A DNA stretch of 64,000 bases from contig OZ024826.1 in the NCBI GenBank assembly GCA_964016985.1, positions 60,775,012-60,839,011 on the forward strand, given 5' to 3'. The notes beneath the pieces were generated by a model. It had not been told where the DNA came from, did not search any database, and saw only the letters and a list, made by a program, of their open reading frames with translations. This document shows positions 1-10,864 of the stretch, piece by piece. The stretch's first letter is position 1. Each line of letters opens with the position of its first letter. The position numbers were made by a program, and so were the translations under genes. The DNA comes from Anodontia alba. Taxonomy: Eukaryota > Mollusca > Bivalvia > Lucinida > Lucinidae.

Positions 1-1721
1 CGGTCGGGCCGATTACAGTCCGATATAGATTTAAACAAAATGCTAATTCGAGGCTACCTTAGGGTTTTTCAGGTCAGATTCTATAAATGTCAGTGACCCT
101 TTTAATTATTTCGGGGCATAGCATTTCCTACAAAATTGCTTATGCGCCCAGCAAATACTCAGACTAGCCAGCAGATCCCCTTATTCTAAGCAGAGCCTAT
201 GTCATCCGTCTAATCTATCCATAGAGCGCGAAACAATGACTGATCAACGCAAACGCGCATGTCCGAAGATTTCCGAGAAGTTAAGGCGTTTGAACGATAA
301 TCAGCAGATGCTGTTTATATTGTTTTCTTATCCCCATCCCACCTGAAAATCAGGGCTGACATTATTTGTCTCTTCTAAACTATTCTCCAAATTAAAAAAA
401 AGGTTAAAAAAAAAGATTACATACCAAGACTAGCCTTGTCATCAGCTAGTCGAGACCTCGTGTAGTTGTAAAGGTATCTGTTCCATGCGAGTATAGTTCA
501 ATAGCTAATCAAAAATCGTTAAGGTGCCTCTTCTCAATACAGTCAACCCTCTTTATACCAACATTTGATAAAACGACAAAATTGGTTATATTAAATGACA
601 ATTTAAATGTCACGAAACCTTCCCTCAAGAGGTGAGTTAATGAGAAATTACGCAAGAATATTGCATTAAAACTTCAAGCAACATATGTTTTGGATATTTG
701 TTAGAATCGCCTCACTGTGGCAGTTCAAAGAAATGTTCAAAATATATATTCTATGAGGAAATAAGAACAAAATAGGAAGGTCTTTCTCGTACATATCGCT
801 CTGGCCATTTAGGATTCTTTACAACAGCAAATTCATTTAATGGCAATGTCTTTGGGAACAAATGTTATCGTTGTAACGAGGGTTTATTGTACATCCCATA
901 TGGTTGTTGACCTATGGCGATTTCCGCGTCGCCTTCAAGTTGGTCAATGAAACGTGGCATTTGGTTGTTCCCCTGGCTTGATATTGTGAACATTAATGAG
1001 TGCACAAAATTTTCTATATGATTGAAGACCTACGGTGACTTCCAAAGTTTCACATTTTTGGTCTCGACGTTGACTTCATCAAAGAAAAGTGGTGCTTGGC
1101 AAGCACATCGGCCAGATCTTGCCGGAATCAATTTGTGTATGAAAAATATCAAAGTATTCTTAACGGTTCAAGTGTTATACATTTTTTGCTAATTGGCCGC
1201 GGACGGACAGACTCATAGACCGATTATATGGTACACTCCGAAAGTCGAACTTAGTCAGTCGGTTAGTCGGCTTTTCTACTGGCCGTGCAATAGTTTCAAC
1301 ATGTTTTGAAGAGCGTATGAATGCTTTGATTCCTTTTAGATGCATTGGCGTCAAGAAAGTACTAAGTTTTGACCAATTAAAAGCAAAAACAACTATGGCC
1401 TGTAGAGAACTTGCAATAATGTATAAAAACTATAGGGATAATCAATGGTAGCCTGCATCCTAAAGGGAAGGTCCAGACAGCAGAAATTTGACGACTTGCA
1501 TCCAAACATTATATATTCAAAACACATGGTTATACTCTTCGTTGGGATTGCTTTCTAATCAGATATTTTACATCTGATTGTGCCATGTTGTAGCCAGAAC
1601 AGTTATTCTATACACTAACTATTATTCATTGGAATCTGGTAATATCGCCCAATGCCAGGTTTAAGGAGTGTTTCAGCAACAGGGATAGATAAACTATCAC
1701 AAAAGTGACATTATTTCACAT
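1..1721. other. Unassigned AT-rich sequence
   Basis: No coding frame above 60 codons, tandem array or clear inverted repeat was recognised. If the receptor gene runs toward lower coordinates, this is probably intron or intergenic DNA. Confidence 0.5.
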
Positions 1722-1947
1722 TTAAGGGTATCCGGTACACTTAATAGACTTTCCGTCATTTTAAAAGAGGAACAACTGTTTGCGTCCCTGCAAACCAAGT
1801 CTTTTTTTAAAGGGATCTACTCAAAAAGAAAAGAAGTTGCTCCCAGCGGGAGCAAATTCTTTCCTTTCGGAGTAGTGCCCTTTTCAGAAGGGAGGCAAAA
1901 ACAGCTTAACAGAGTTACCTCCGATGAAAGGGTATTCATCCCCTTAA
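1722..1947 (+). mobile_element. MITE-B copy 1 (TTAA ends)
   Basis: Starts TTAAGGG and ends CCCCTTAA. The centre is a hairpin in which AAAGAAGTTGCTCCC faces GGGAGCAAATTCTTTC, followed by the family 3' section ending in the CATCCCCTTAA terminus. TTAA at both ends suggests piggyBac-type mobilisation. No coding capacity. Confidence 0.75.
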
Positions 1948-2246
1948 GGATGTCCTTGATGCTTATTCAAATGGCTTAGACATGCACATTGATTCAGCAT
2001 CTTCTATTATAGTGTACCAATATTAGTGATGTATCCGATATTTGCTGTTGTTTTACTAAATTGTCTCTAAATACTGTAACAGTTATATATGATAATTTTT
2101 ATGTAGCTTGACGGTTAACCTGTAAGAAATATAGTTTTATATATATTTACGTGATTTTATAAGTAAGAGACAATTGGATCAAATATTACTGTTCTTTGGT
2201 CATAATTGCTATGGTAAAAGTAAGGAGCGATAAACCATACTATTTT

Positions 2247-2448
2247 GACTGCCTCCAGTCTCCAGTGACTAATTTTTTTTCTTCTTATAATCCTGTTAAA
2301 TAATCCACTAAATTAAAACCAAAATATTGTCATGACTATAAATGCTGGTCCAGTGACCAGCATTTATAGTAATGATTTTTTTTTATTTTAGTGGATTATC
2401 AAACAGGATAATGAGACAATATTTAGTCACTGGAGACTGGAGCCAGTC
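2247..2448 (+). mobile_element. MITE-E copy 1, palindromic
   Basis: The ends are inverted copies of GACTGGCTCCAGTCTCCAGT (left copy with one base change). The centre is a hairpin, ATGCTGGTC facing GACCAGCAT, and the two halves (GGATTATTTAAC-type and GTTTGATAATCC-type) also pair. About 200 bp, no ORF. Same family as 4343-4517. Confidence 0.75.
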
Positions 2449-2637
2449 TACATATTACTATCCTTTAGAAATACTTACCTCACTCGATCCTATTCATAAG
2501 CAGCTTTGATCAGCCACGGACTTACCCACCTCTACCTATCACACCTCGGAACGCAACCGAACGCAGTATATATCAGGAATTAATTGAGTTTCTCTATGCG
2601 GGCCCAACAAACTTGTGTATATTTACAACATTTAACC

Positions 2638-3404
2638 TAGGTTGAGGGTTTGGTAACGGTAAAATTGATTCAGTCCCCGGTAGGTGTCACTATTGACCGT
2701 TCTAAGACGGTGGTTCTGGTGATGTTTTTTTCTTTGTGTGATCTTGTGGCTATTCATTGTGGGCGTTTTGGTGTTTTGTCCTGTAAGTTGTCATTATTAT
2801 AAGGCTGGCTAACCAGAGCTGAAAAGATAATCAATCATCAGTCCTGCTATTGTGATTGATAATCGATTAGTAATCGCTGAAGATTTGATCATAATTACCT
2901 ATTTGAGCATGACTCTATCATGTTATACTTTATTGGACAGGCCTGAGCAAACAGTATGGACCCAGATGAGACGTCGATGTTTACACTGTTTGCCACTCAC
3001 CCAGCTATTTCAAAAATAACAGTGGGTAGTAAATTCGACTTGTTCAAATTCTAGATAAAGTATGGTAAGGAGTTGAGGTGTCTGAATACTTAGGGTAAAT
3101 ACGGTAAAGTAACAAACAGAGAAATTAAATGATCGATTATTAGCAAATCTGTAATGATGATCATTTTTGTGGAATTTATCGATCAATTAATCGAGTATCC
3201 GGTTAATCGTGCCAGCCTTACTTATTAATATATTTAGTGGATCCTGTATAGCACTGTGATCATCTTGTTAGTGAAGAGAGAGTTGGTTGGTTTGTTTCTC
3301 TTGGTTTGTGGCTTGTGCACTGTCTGTCTTTGTTTGTTTGCTCTTCCTCTCGGTGTCATTCGTAGGCTATATTCTGTGATTGTGGCTCTTCCTGGACACC
3401 TACT
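2638..3404. repeat. Interspersed repeat Q, interrupted by inverted-repeat element R
   Basis: 2640-2795 matches 56890-57050 (shared block GACCGTTCTAAG then CGGTGGT, and a TTTGTTG/TTTGTGTG tract). 3296-3404 matches the following part of that repeat (57068-57238, same strand; the Q sequence with GTGATTGTGGC and TTCCTGGACA). The intervening 2800-3220 is a different element with inverted ends. So Q was probably one repeat, later split. Function unknown. Confidence 0.55.
2800..3220. mobile_element. Inverted-repeat element R nested in repeat Q
   Basis: The ends are TAAGGCTGGC and GCCAGCCTTA, and subterminal sequences rich in ATCGATTA/TAATCGAT pair across the element. It contains a MITE-I-like segment (about 2937-3108: AAACAGTATGGACCC near GATGAGACG, then ATTCAGACACC on the opposite strand). 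No ORF. Confidence 0.5.
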
Positions 3405-3693
3405 ATACTATTTTTCCGTATGCTAGGTACATAGATTAAATGTGAAGTTTAATGATTCCAACACGGCCCTCGCCCTCTATCACCAACTGGAATAGCATTT
3501 TAGGTCATATGAACCAAACTAGGCCAGTGATTCCAAAGGGATCAGAAAAAATAAGCTACAGTTTTTGTAAAGTACGGCGAAAACTTTTACGGCCACCATA
3601 TAGCACTCCACACCAGGTATTGTGAATACAAATGAATATGCAATAAGGGCTTATCTGATACAAGGAACACATCAGCAGACTTATCCTCAATTT

Positions 3694-3695
<2 letters not shown>

Positions 3696-3767
<72 letters not shown>
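3696..3767 (+). repeat. (GT)n microsatellite, about 72 bp
   Basis: Uninterrupted GT dinucleotides. Both strands are open through it (Val-Cys or Thr-His repeats), which explains several spurious ORFs. It sits inside a copy of interspersed repeat L (the flank CCAGTGATTCC, then AAAGGGATCAG). Confidence 0.97.
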
Positions 3768-3768
<1 letters not shown>

Positions 3769-3867
3769 CATAACTATCAACGACCATTCCTTCAGAATCC
3801 ATTTATCTACACCAAGCTAGAGTTGGTGCCATGTGACTACCGTAAACCGTCTCCCCGTACTTAACTA

Positions 3868-4342
3868 TTTTGAAATCTATATCTTTATTCTTTGCGATCA
3901 TTGAGCTCATTCTGAGATATTTGAAATATGTATATAAGGGTTACTGATATGGCCCACTTGTCCACAACTAGTTAGTCTGGCCCAGAAAACGCCGACATCT
4001 AAGATGTTTTCAATTTTGTACGTGTTTGTGTTGCTCATTCAATCTATTTACTGAGTCTTTTCAGGAGTAATTTAATGTGCGAAGCTGCTAACGTCCGCTG
4101 GAATCAGTTTTAGCAGAGAGAAAATATAAATTAAACTAAACTGAGGTACGGGGAGACGGACGTAACACAGCATTTAAGAACAGCTGCAGTAAAGACAATA
4201 AATCATAAGAAGGTGAATCGTTTGGAGGTTGGGAATACATCAAGTAGACCAAAACAGATCACTTTGTTTTATTGAGTCTGTTTATAAGTAGTAATTTAAT
4301 GACGTGCAACGTTGTTCTCGCTGTCTAGCAGCGGTTTGACCA
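3868..4342. repeat. Interspersed repeat L fragments
   Basis: Contains the L-family signature TTTTATTGAGTCTG, then TTTATAAGTAGTAATTTA and GCAACG (4266-4316), also seen at 40800-40855 and 55213-55260. The upstream part (GAGCTCATTCTGAGATAT) also occurs, reversed, near 32645. The fragment is split by MITE-E and resumes at 4528. Confidence 0.5.
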
Positions 4343-4517
4343 GACTGGCTCCAGTCTCCAGTGACTAAATATTTATTCTTAAACCAAAATGATATCATGT
4401 CTATAAAGGCTGTTCACTGGTGACCAGCCTTAATAGTCATATCATTTTATTTTAATGTATTATCAAACAGGATTATAAGAATAAATATTTAATTTCTGGA
4501 GACTGGAGCCAGTCTAT
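4343..4517 (+). mobile_element. MITE-E copy 2 with 10-bp target duplication
   Basis: Begins GACTGGCTCCAGTCTCCAGT and ends with its inverted copy plus TAT. It is flanked on both sides by GGTTTGACCA (4333-4342 and 4518-4527), a direct duplication consistent with a transposition target of 8-10 bp. It lies within repeat L, which continues on both sides. Confidence 0.85.
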
Positions 4518-4606
4518 GGTTTGACCAAACTTCTATTTTCAAATGATCCAAAATGGGTTCAGTGCAATATTAATTCGCTCTGTTGAACGTTCTTAAAGCC
4601 GATTTA

Positions 4607-4884
4607 CATCACGAAAACACGCCTATATAATTTTGACCCCCTTAAACCCCACTTTTATATGGTAAAACTGGGGTTTACAGGGGTATACATTTTTTTTCTT
4701 ATTTCTGCTCAAAAACATAGATTGTGGTACTCGTTAGAACCGCCTCGTCGAAGCGGTTCTAACGAGTACCCACAATCTATGTTTTGAGCAGAAATATAAA
4801 AAATATCAGAAGTTTTCATCTGAAAATTTTCAATTTTTGATAGTAAAATTTTCAGTATATTTGAATAGGCATGTTTTCGTAATG
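4607..4884 (+). mobile_element. MITE-A copy 1
   Basis: Starts CATCACGAAAACACGCCTAT and ends with the inverted form (GGCATG, then TTTTCGTAATG). Left arm has the small hairpin AAACCCCAC facing GGGGTTT. The centre is a palindrome of about 95 bp reading from the left through CTGCTCAAAAACATAG to GAACCGCCTCG and back. Right arm has TCAGAAG facing TCTGA and GAAAATTTTC. Non-coding. Confidence 0.9.
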
Positions 4885-4909
4885 ATAAGTGCATACCTTG
4901 CTCACGCTG

Positions 4910-5345
4910 TGCATTTCGAAGCTGATTTCAAACTGGGAATATATTCTATAAGAAAGTATCCTTGTTATCAATGAACATGACCACAAAATTGAAAACAGAT
5001 GTAGTTTTATGTTTTCTGGGTCAGACTAGCTAGTTTCGGTCAATTAGGTCTCATCATATATATATATTTTTTTAGAAATCCCGGAATGGACTCAACGATC
5101 ACGAAGGACCGGATAATATGAACTACACTAATGTGAAGTAGTATTCGGAGATGTTTTGCAGCCGCCGCATGTGCACACATACCAGCGGTAGTGAAGACAA
5201 ATATATTCTAAAAGAAATTACACTTAACTGCAATGAACATACGTCACACAGAACTGAAAATACCATGTTTTCCGGACCAGACTACCTAGTTTCGACCAAT
5301 AAGCACCATCAGTGACCCCCATATAAATTTCTAAAACAAAATTTC
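4910..5345. repeat. Tandem copies of interspersed repeat L
   Basis: Two successive units share the order: AATGAACAT, AACTGAAAA, a CAGACTA-CTAGTTTCG block, CAATAAG/CAATTAGG, then a CATCA-ATATA-TTT-CTAAA tract. Spacing is about 255 bp. The same units recur at 9765-10520 and 53270-53460. Confidence 0.6.
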
Positions 5346-5379
5346 TGAATTGCCTCAAGGAAGTTTTAATGCATGCATT

Positions 5380-6050
5380 TAGCTCTCACTTATTATGCAA
5401 AAAGACTGTAATCAACTGCAAGAACTTGTCTATCTCATGCAAAGTTCAAAGTTTCAAATATATTTTGATGCGTATGGGAAGTGCCCTTTAAGGACTGCAT
5501 GCACTTTTTTCGCGTTTACAAAGTTTACAGTTTAAATCACCTTCAAGGAAGGAACCTATGCGCATACTAAGAGCAAAGTTTTAACTTAGCTTCTATGGTT
5601 TACTTTATCAAGTATGGAAGGTGCAGTTTTAAATCAGAGTAAAGGAAGCACGGGCATGACGGTTTTAAATCAGCTTCCTTCAATAATGCACTTTATCGTG
5701 GGTGCAAAGTGCGCTGTTTCACATCAGGTTCAATGACATACATTAAATCCGCTTCACGGGCGTGGTATATTGCGTATGCTAAACCTATGGTTTTAAACTG
5801 GCTTATACAAAGTAGGCAATTTCACAAGTGTTACAAATCGCGTAGTTTGTGTGCAAAGCAAAGTCACATTTTACTCAGGTCCAATCAAATGTTTTTATAA
5901 TTACGCTTCTTGCAGTTTTAAATCCCTTTCATGAAGTCCCCACTTTTGAATCCGCTTTGTGGCTTTTCTTTATATGCATTTAATGTGCGCAGTACTTACA
6001 CTTCTTATAAAGTATGCAAAATGAGCAGTATAAATTGGAATTGATCCGCC
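5380..6050. repeat. Degenerate short repeats with TTTTAAATC core
   Basis: The phrase (G/A)(C/G)(A/G)GTTTTAAATC or a near variant recurs near 5528, 5622, 5659, 5742, 5788, 5912 and 5941, often followed by (A/C)GCTTC. Spacing is irregular (about 30-125 bp). Looks like a decayed tandem repeat; no gene seen. Confidence 0.4.
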
Positions 6051-6051
6051 T

Positions 6052-6332
6052 CATTGCGAAAACACGCCTATTCAAATATATAGAAAATTTCAAATCCAAA
6101 AACTGAAAATGTTTAGATAAAAAAAAACTCCGATATTTTTCGTATTTCTGCTCAAAACAAAGGTTGTGGGTACTCGTTAGAACCGCCTCGCGGAGGCGGT
6201 TCTAACGAGTACCCACAATCTATGATTTGAGCAGAAATTAGAAAAATAATGTATACCCCTATAAACCCCAGTTTTACTATATAAAAGTGGGGTTTAAGGG
6301 GGTCAAAATTATATAGATATGTTTTCGTGATG
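6052..6332 (-). mobile_element. MITE-A copy 2
   Basis: Reverse orientation: starts CATTGCGAAAACACGCCTAT and ends TTTTCGTGATG. Central palindrome GAACCGCCTCG/CGGAGGCGGTTC is nearly perfect. Directly followed by MITE-B sequence (GTGATAGACTTTTCGC). Confidence 0.9.
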
Positions 6333-7040
6333 TGATAGACTTTTCGCAGTCCGCAAAGGAAGACACATTTTGTGGTTTCGTCGTTGCCTTCCAAGTTCAT
6401 TCTGAAAAGTGTTCTACTCTAAAAGGACCGTGACATCCTCGGTATCCCAGGTGTCACCAATTACGTTATACTTCATTCATCACCCCTGTGACAACTGACT
6501 GACGGAACGTCGTTTTCTTTGATTATTCCTAACAGCGGGGAATACTTCAATAGCCCACCAGTCAAAATGTCGATAACAGCGCTACTCTCTTATGCGAAAG
6601 ATTCATTTTTCTTGTTCCGTTACTAAAATTAACTCAAGAAAAGCCGATAAACATTTTTATCAACAATTAATACCAAGCCTGGATTTGCAACGAACGATAT
6701 GATTGGATATCCGCAAAACAAAAATAGAACAATGACGTTATTTGCGGAGTACGCGTGATGAAAATAGACTAAAATTTCTCATGGAAACACTGAGATCACC
6801 AATCAGATTGCCTCATTAATAATTTATGAGGACGAAGAAACAAAAGCGAATTGTCCAAGGTGTGATGAATGAAGTGTAACGTAATAGGTCACACCTGGGT
6901 TACCGAGGATGCTAAAAGGAAAGACTTTGCTCCTCCGGGGAGAGCAAATTATTTCCTTTTAGAGTAGACCTCTTTTCATGTAGAAGACGGAGCAATTTTG
7001 ACAGAGTTGCTTCCCCTAAAAGTGTATCGATTCCCCTTAA
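6333..7040 (+). mobile_element. MITE-B copy 2, split by a nested element
   Basis: The left piece (6333-6427) carries the family's TTTTCGC start region and reaches CTAAAAGGA. The right piece (6912-7040) resumes at CTAAAAGGA with the hairpin TTTGCTCC facing GGAGAGCAAATT and runs to TCCCCTTAA at 7040. 6428-6911 is an inserted element. Confidence 0.7.
6428..6911. mobile_element. 484-bp inverted-repeat element nested in MITE-B, 9-bp target duplication
   Basis: The ends are inverted repeats of about 55 bp beginning CATCCTCGGTA-CCCAGGTGT (left, after 6 extra bases) and mirrored at 6855-6911. It is flanked by CTAAAAGGA at 6419-6427 and 6912-6920, which belongs to MITE-B. A 9-bp duplication suits Mutator-like or Merlin-like transposition. 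No ORF, so non-autonomous. Confidence 0.8.
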
Positions 7041-7552
7041 AATACTTCAAGACCTTACCTTATTGGTACTAGTACGAGACAGGCAAATCTAAACCGGCTT
7101 CAAAGATGTAGAATATATTGTATATACATGATACCAAGATATTGTAGACTTTTCTACCAAAGAACTGAGTGAATTATGCACAAACCAATGCATATCTACG
7201 TTGATTGCATAGAAAGGTCCCGTTTATTTTTTTCAAGGCTCATTAATGCGATTTAATACAGAGGCGGTAGACTGTTTTATTACTGAACATTAACTTTTAT
7301 AAGAAACAGGTTTTCATAACGAAGCAAAATTTACATTAATATCCCATTATTCGTCGAACACTGCTTCCCTGTTATGTCATAAACGGTTCTAATCAAGAGG
7401 AATGCTGTGATGTAAAACCGTCTGCCATATATCAGGTCTGCATCCTATTTCCTATGTGATACATTGTTATTTGTGCTACCTAGGAAGGGGTTCAAACCCA
7501 GTAGACCGGTGCAGATAACTACTCGTATACAAATAGTGTTGATCCGGATGAG

Positions 7553-8018
7553 ACGACTCATAATGAGCTGTCTTATCAAGATCTTCACTGTTTGTCATCA
7601 TGTTAATGATGTTGACTGAATCCCCTATTTAGAATAAAGGATATGCCCAGTCAGAGTTGGAATAGTCTACTTCCAAAACTCAGGGGTGAAGGGTTAGATA
7701 CGCAAGGATCAAGGAACAAGGACAAGCTTTTGTGGTTTGATGATATTTTCGTCCCATTGCAACATCTATGTTTCCGAAAAAAATCATCAATATCAGGGTA
7801 GCTGACGGGCCGAAGAGCTGCATCCTTTATCCCTTTCAACCATGTACACTGGTACAAATAACCATACACTCAACTCGTAATGAGCCGTTTCTTCAGGATC
7901 TACACTGTTTGCTACTATGTTAATGATATTTAATAAATCCCCTATTCAGAATAATGGATATGCCCAAATTCAAAGACGGTATAGTCTACTTTAGAAAGTC
8001 AGTGGTGAAAGGGTTAAG
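7553..8018 (+). repeat. Direct duplication of about 150 bp
   Basis: 7553-7705 and 7868-8018 share the same order: CATAATGAG/CGTAATGAG, (C/T)CACTGTTTG, TGTTAATGAT, AATCCCCTATT, GGATATGCCCA, TAGTCTACTT, GGTGAA and GGGTTA. Each copy has the kind of TCTNCACTGTTTG end found in MITE-I-like repeats. Confidence 0.75.
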
Positions 8019-8024
8019 CTTTGT

Positions 8025-8220
8025 GCTGTAAGAACATAGCTATGACATATAATCAAAGCATTGTCCTACTGGGAACGGATACAACTGGAATGTTTTAGCC
8101 ATTTTTCAATTGGAAGACAACCCAGCGGACTCACTTCATTGTAACAACGTTGATTCAACGTATTGACGTTGAATTAACGTTGATTCGACATTGTTTCAAC
8201 GTTGTGTGCCTGCTGGGAAC
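8025..8220 (+). repeat. Segment duplicated at 8904-9349 (first copy)
   Basis: Starts GCTGTAAGAACATAGCTATG and runs through CATTGTCCTA, CTGGGAA and TGGAATGTTT to a MITE-C copy. The second copy has the same order but is interrupted by MITE-D after GATACATCT. Confidence 0.8.
8121..8218. mobile_element. MITE-C copy 1, AACGTTGA palindrome
   Basis: Opens CCCAGCGGAC and closes GTGCCTGCTGGGA. Between them are inverted AACGTTGATTCAACG modules. About 100 bp, non-coding. Confidence 0.75.
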
Positions 8221-8418
8221 TTTTATGATTTCCTGTTTGCTTTCGTGCACATCAAGCCCTTATGAAAAGGTGTCTTTTCCAAAATGAAAAAAAAAAAAAG
8301 AAAAAGAAAACATTGCTCCCAAGGTGGAGCAAATTCTTTCATTTTGGTGTAGCCTCCTTTTCAGAAGGGGGCAAATTGAATTAGTTAGCACCCTGAAACT
8401 GTATCCACGCACCGTAAC
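8219..8418 (+). mobile_element. MITE-B copy 3 (left end missing)
   Basis: Begins inside the family at TTATGATTTCCTGTTTGC, directly after MITE-C. It has the central hairpin ATTGCTCCCAAGG/TGGAGCAAATTCTTTC and the 3' section CTTTTCAGAAGGGGGCAAA. Confidence 0.65.
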
Positions 8419-8966
8419 AAGTAAAGTTTGAACTCAATGAAAAAATATCAACTTGTACCAGGATATGATGTTTTAAATTCTGTCACGGCCAGGTCATATC
8501 ACACTGGATGCATTTCGCAACAGATGCATTAATGCTATGTTCGACCTGAACCTGTGTTTACTTGCCATTGAGCCATTACATGGGTTTGTTTGAATAAGTT
8601 AGAATAAACCGAAGTTATCACAATGTTAATGAACCGTGTATCTGGGACCTGTCCATATCAATATTGACAAGTAAATGTAATATCATACTAAATTTCTGGT
8701 CGTGGCTTTCGTTTGAGTCGGCTTAAAGAAGCTCGGATTGTATATGCACATACAAACATGTGAACTGACATGCAATACTTACATGAATGTAAAATAAATG
8801 GATCAAGAACTTCCGAAAAAATTAACAGCTTGCCTTATGCTGTACTCATAATATTCTTTCATTTGTTCCGTGTCGTATAAATTTTAACTTTAGCACGCTG
8901 TAGGCTGTAAGAACATAGCTATGGCATATAATCAGAACATTGTCCTATCTGGGAAAGGATACATCT

Positions 8967-9210
8967 GGGCCTGGTTGTTCAAAGCATCGTTAGCTTAACG
9001 AGCTCGTTAAGGGTCATTTCGTTAACTGTTTTAGCAGATTCAATACACAATATTCTGATATTTTTTGCTGAAAAAATGTGAGTAGCTTTTGCACTGCAAA
9101 AGCTACTCACATTTTTTCAGCAAAAAATTTCAGCATATTTGAGTATCACTCGATTAAAAGTTTAACGAATCATTAACTAACGACGACGTTAGGTTTGAAC
9201 AACTGGGCCC
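8967..9210. mobile_element. MITE-D copy 1
   Basis: The ends are GGGCCTGGTTGTTCAAA and the inverse of GGGCCCAGTTGTTCAAA. Subterminal GTTAACGA-type repeats pair. The centre is a palindrome of about 70 bp (GCTGAAAAAATGTGAGTAGC mirrored). Non-coding. Confidence 0.88.
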
Positions 9211-9243
9211 TGGAATGTTTCAGCCATTTTTCAACCGGGACAA

Positions 9244-9347
9244 CCTAGCGGACACACATCGTTGAAGCAATGTTGATGCAATTTTAACGTTTTAACGTGG
9301 AATTAACGTTGAATTGACGTTGTTTCAACGTTGAAATCCTGCTGGGA
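9244..9347. mobile_element. MITE-C copy 2
   Basis: Opens CCTAGCGGACACACA, closes CCTGCTGGGA, with AACGTTGAATTAACGTTGAA-type inverted modules between. Confidence 0.7.
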
Positions 9348-9645
9348 ACATTCATCAGATGAAGGAGAAAATTTGAATGAATGTCAAATGTTATGGTCTG
9401 CAAAATTTGAAAAAATAATCTTTTATTTTCAACTTATGATTTAGCTTAGAGTGATAAAGCGCAAAGTATACAGGAGACGGAGGACGTAATAGGTGAAGAG
9501 AACCTATCGTATGGCTTACATACATCTGATTGATCGTGAAATATTTTCTACGGTTATTCTCTCTCTTCCGCTGTTTCAAGAAGAACAGTTGTCAGTTGCT
9601 GACGTAAGAATATGCACAATACTGGCTAACCACTGAGAGGGCCAA

Positions 9646-9735
9646 GCCTGTTCAGTAAAATTGAGGTTAGATCAACCGATTGCGCTCGACCTGACCCATT
9701 TGGTTGACTTGGTCATCAAACCTCAACACAAACAA
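9646..9735 (+). mobile_element. SINE tail fragment
   Basis: Matches the 3' part of the SINE at 22875-23159: CCTGTTCAG, ATCAACCGAT, GCTCGACCTGACC, GTTGACTTGG, AACCTCAACACAAAC. The tRNA-like head was not found upstream, so the copy is 5'-truncated. Confidence 0.6.
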
Positions 9736-9764
9736 CAAACAAACATATCTGAATAACCGATTAC

Positions 9765-10520
9765 ATATACATAGACTCCAAAACGAATGACTCCTCAAAG
9801 CAATGGACACACTCTCAAAACTAAAAATAGCTAAATGTCGTTTTCTGTACCAGATGATCTAGTTTCAGCCAAGTATGCCTCATTCGTTACCCTTATATAT
9901 ATTTTTTTTAAACTACAGAAATGGTTTTAATGATTGCAAAGGACCATAAAATATACACTGCAATATAGTGCAGTTGGAGAGGCGTTTTAGGTCGCCACAT
10001 GGCACTAATCAGTTGTAGTAAAGATAAACAGACTCCAAAAGAATGACTCTTGAGAGCGATGAACACACTCACAAAACTCAAAACATTTTTTTTTTTTTTT
10101 TTGGCCAGATTATCTAGTTTCGATCAATTAGGCTTCATCAGTCACTATCATATAATTTTTCTAAACTCCAGGATTGGTTTCCAATGGTCGTAAAGGATCA
10201 CAAAATATACACTACATAATAGTGAAGTACGAGAATAAGTTCTGCAGCCGCAACACGGCATTAACCAGCTGTAGTGAATATACAAGAATGGCCCTACCAA
10301 GCAATGAACACGTTCACAAAACTGAAAACAGCTAAGTGTCAAGACTAGATGGTTTCGGTCAATAAGGCCTCATCAGTGATCTAATATATGTTTTTTTCTA
10401 AATCCCCGGAATAGGTTTGATCTTAACAAAGGACAAAAGTATATAAGCAACACTATAGTGTAGTACGGAGAGACGTTTTACGGCCGCCACACGGCACTAA
10501 CATCAGTTGTAGTTTAGCTA
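9765..10520 (+). repeat. Tandem array of repeat L, about three units
   Basis: Three successive units, about 257 and 244 bp apart, each with AATG(A/G)ACAC near ACAAAACT, a CTAGTTTC(A/G) block, CATCAGT, TTTCTAAA, AAAGGA(C/T)CA, ATATAC(A/T) and CCGC(A/C)ACACGGCA. The middle unit carries a T run at 10086-10102. Confidence 0.75.
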
Positions 10521-10784
10521 AACAGACTCCTAAAGTATTATGAAGCCAATTATGCGTTGCAACAGATTTGCTATAATACAAGCGATTCAGAATTAGGGCA
10601 CCCACATTCTTGGGGTCGGTGGAGGTTACAGTAGAACATCGACACTCGGAATCCATGGAGCCAGACACTTTAGTTTATCAGCAATTTTAGTTATCCTGGG
10701 TAAAACTCTTCAATATTTATTTTGACATGGACTGTAAAATGCCTTAGATTTATTAGAATTATGCATGGCTTTGAATAATTATAT

Positions 10785-10786
<2 letters not shown>

Positions 10787-10862
<76 letters not shown>
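10787..10862 (+). repeat. (GT)n microsatellite, about 76 bp
   Basis: Uninterrupted GT dinucleotides, directly downstream of the repeat L array, as at 3696-3767. Confidence 0.97.

Positions 10863-10863
<1 letters not shown>

Positions 10864-10864
<1 letters not shown>

Larger units (their letters stand above)
8904..9349 (+). repeat. Second copy of the 8025-8220 segment, interrupted by MITE-D
   Basis: 8904-8966 and 9211-9349 together match 8025-8220, including a MITE-C copy at the right end. Comparison with the empty site (ACAACTGGAATG) locates the MITE-D insertion. Confidence 0.8.

Noticed and set aside
3556..3864. ORFs rich in Val-Cys or Thr-His across the GT microsatellite (also 10765-10986)
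   Set aside because: They are translations of a dinucleotide run, open in several frames, with no conserved flanks.
7420..7450. Minus-strand peptide with IWQTV, considered as the receptor's loop 2 block
   Set aside because: Surrounding residues do not match the receptor family and stops follow closely; no splice sites.
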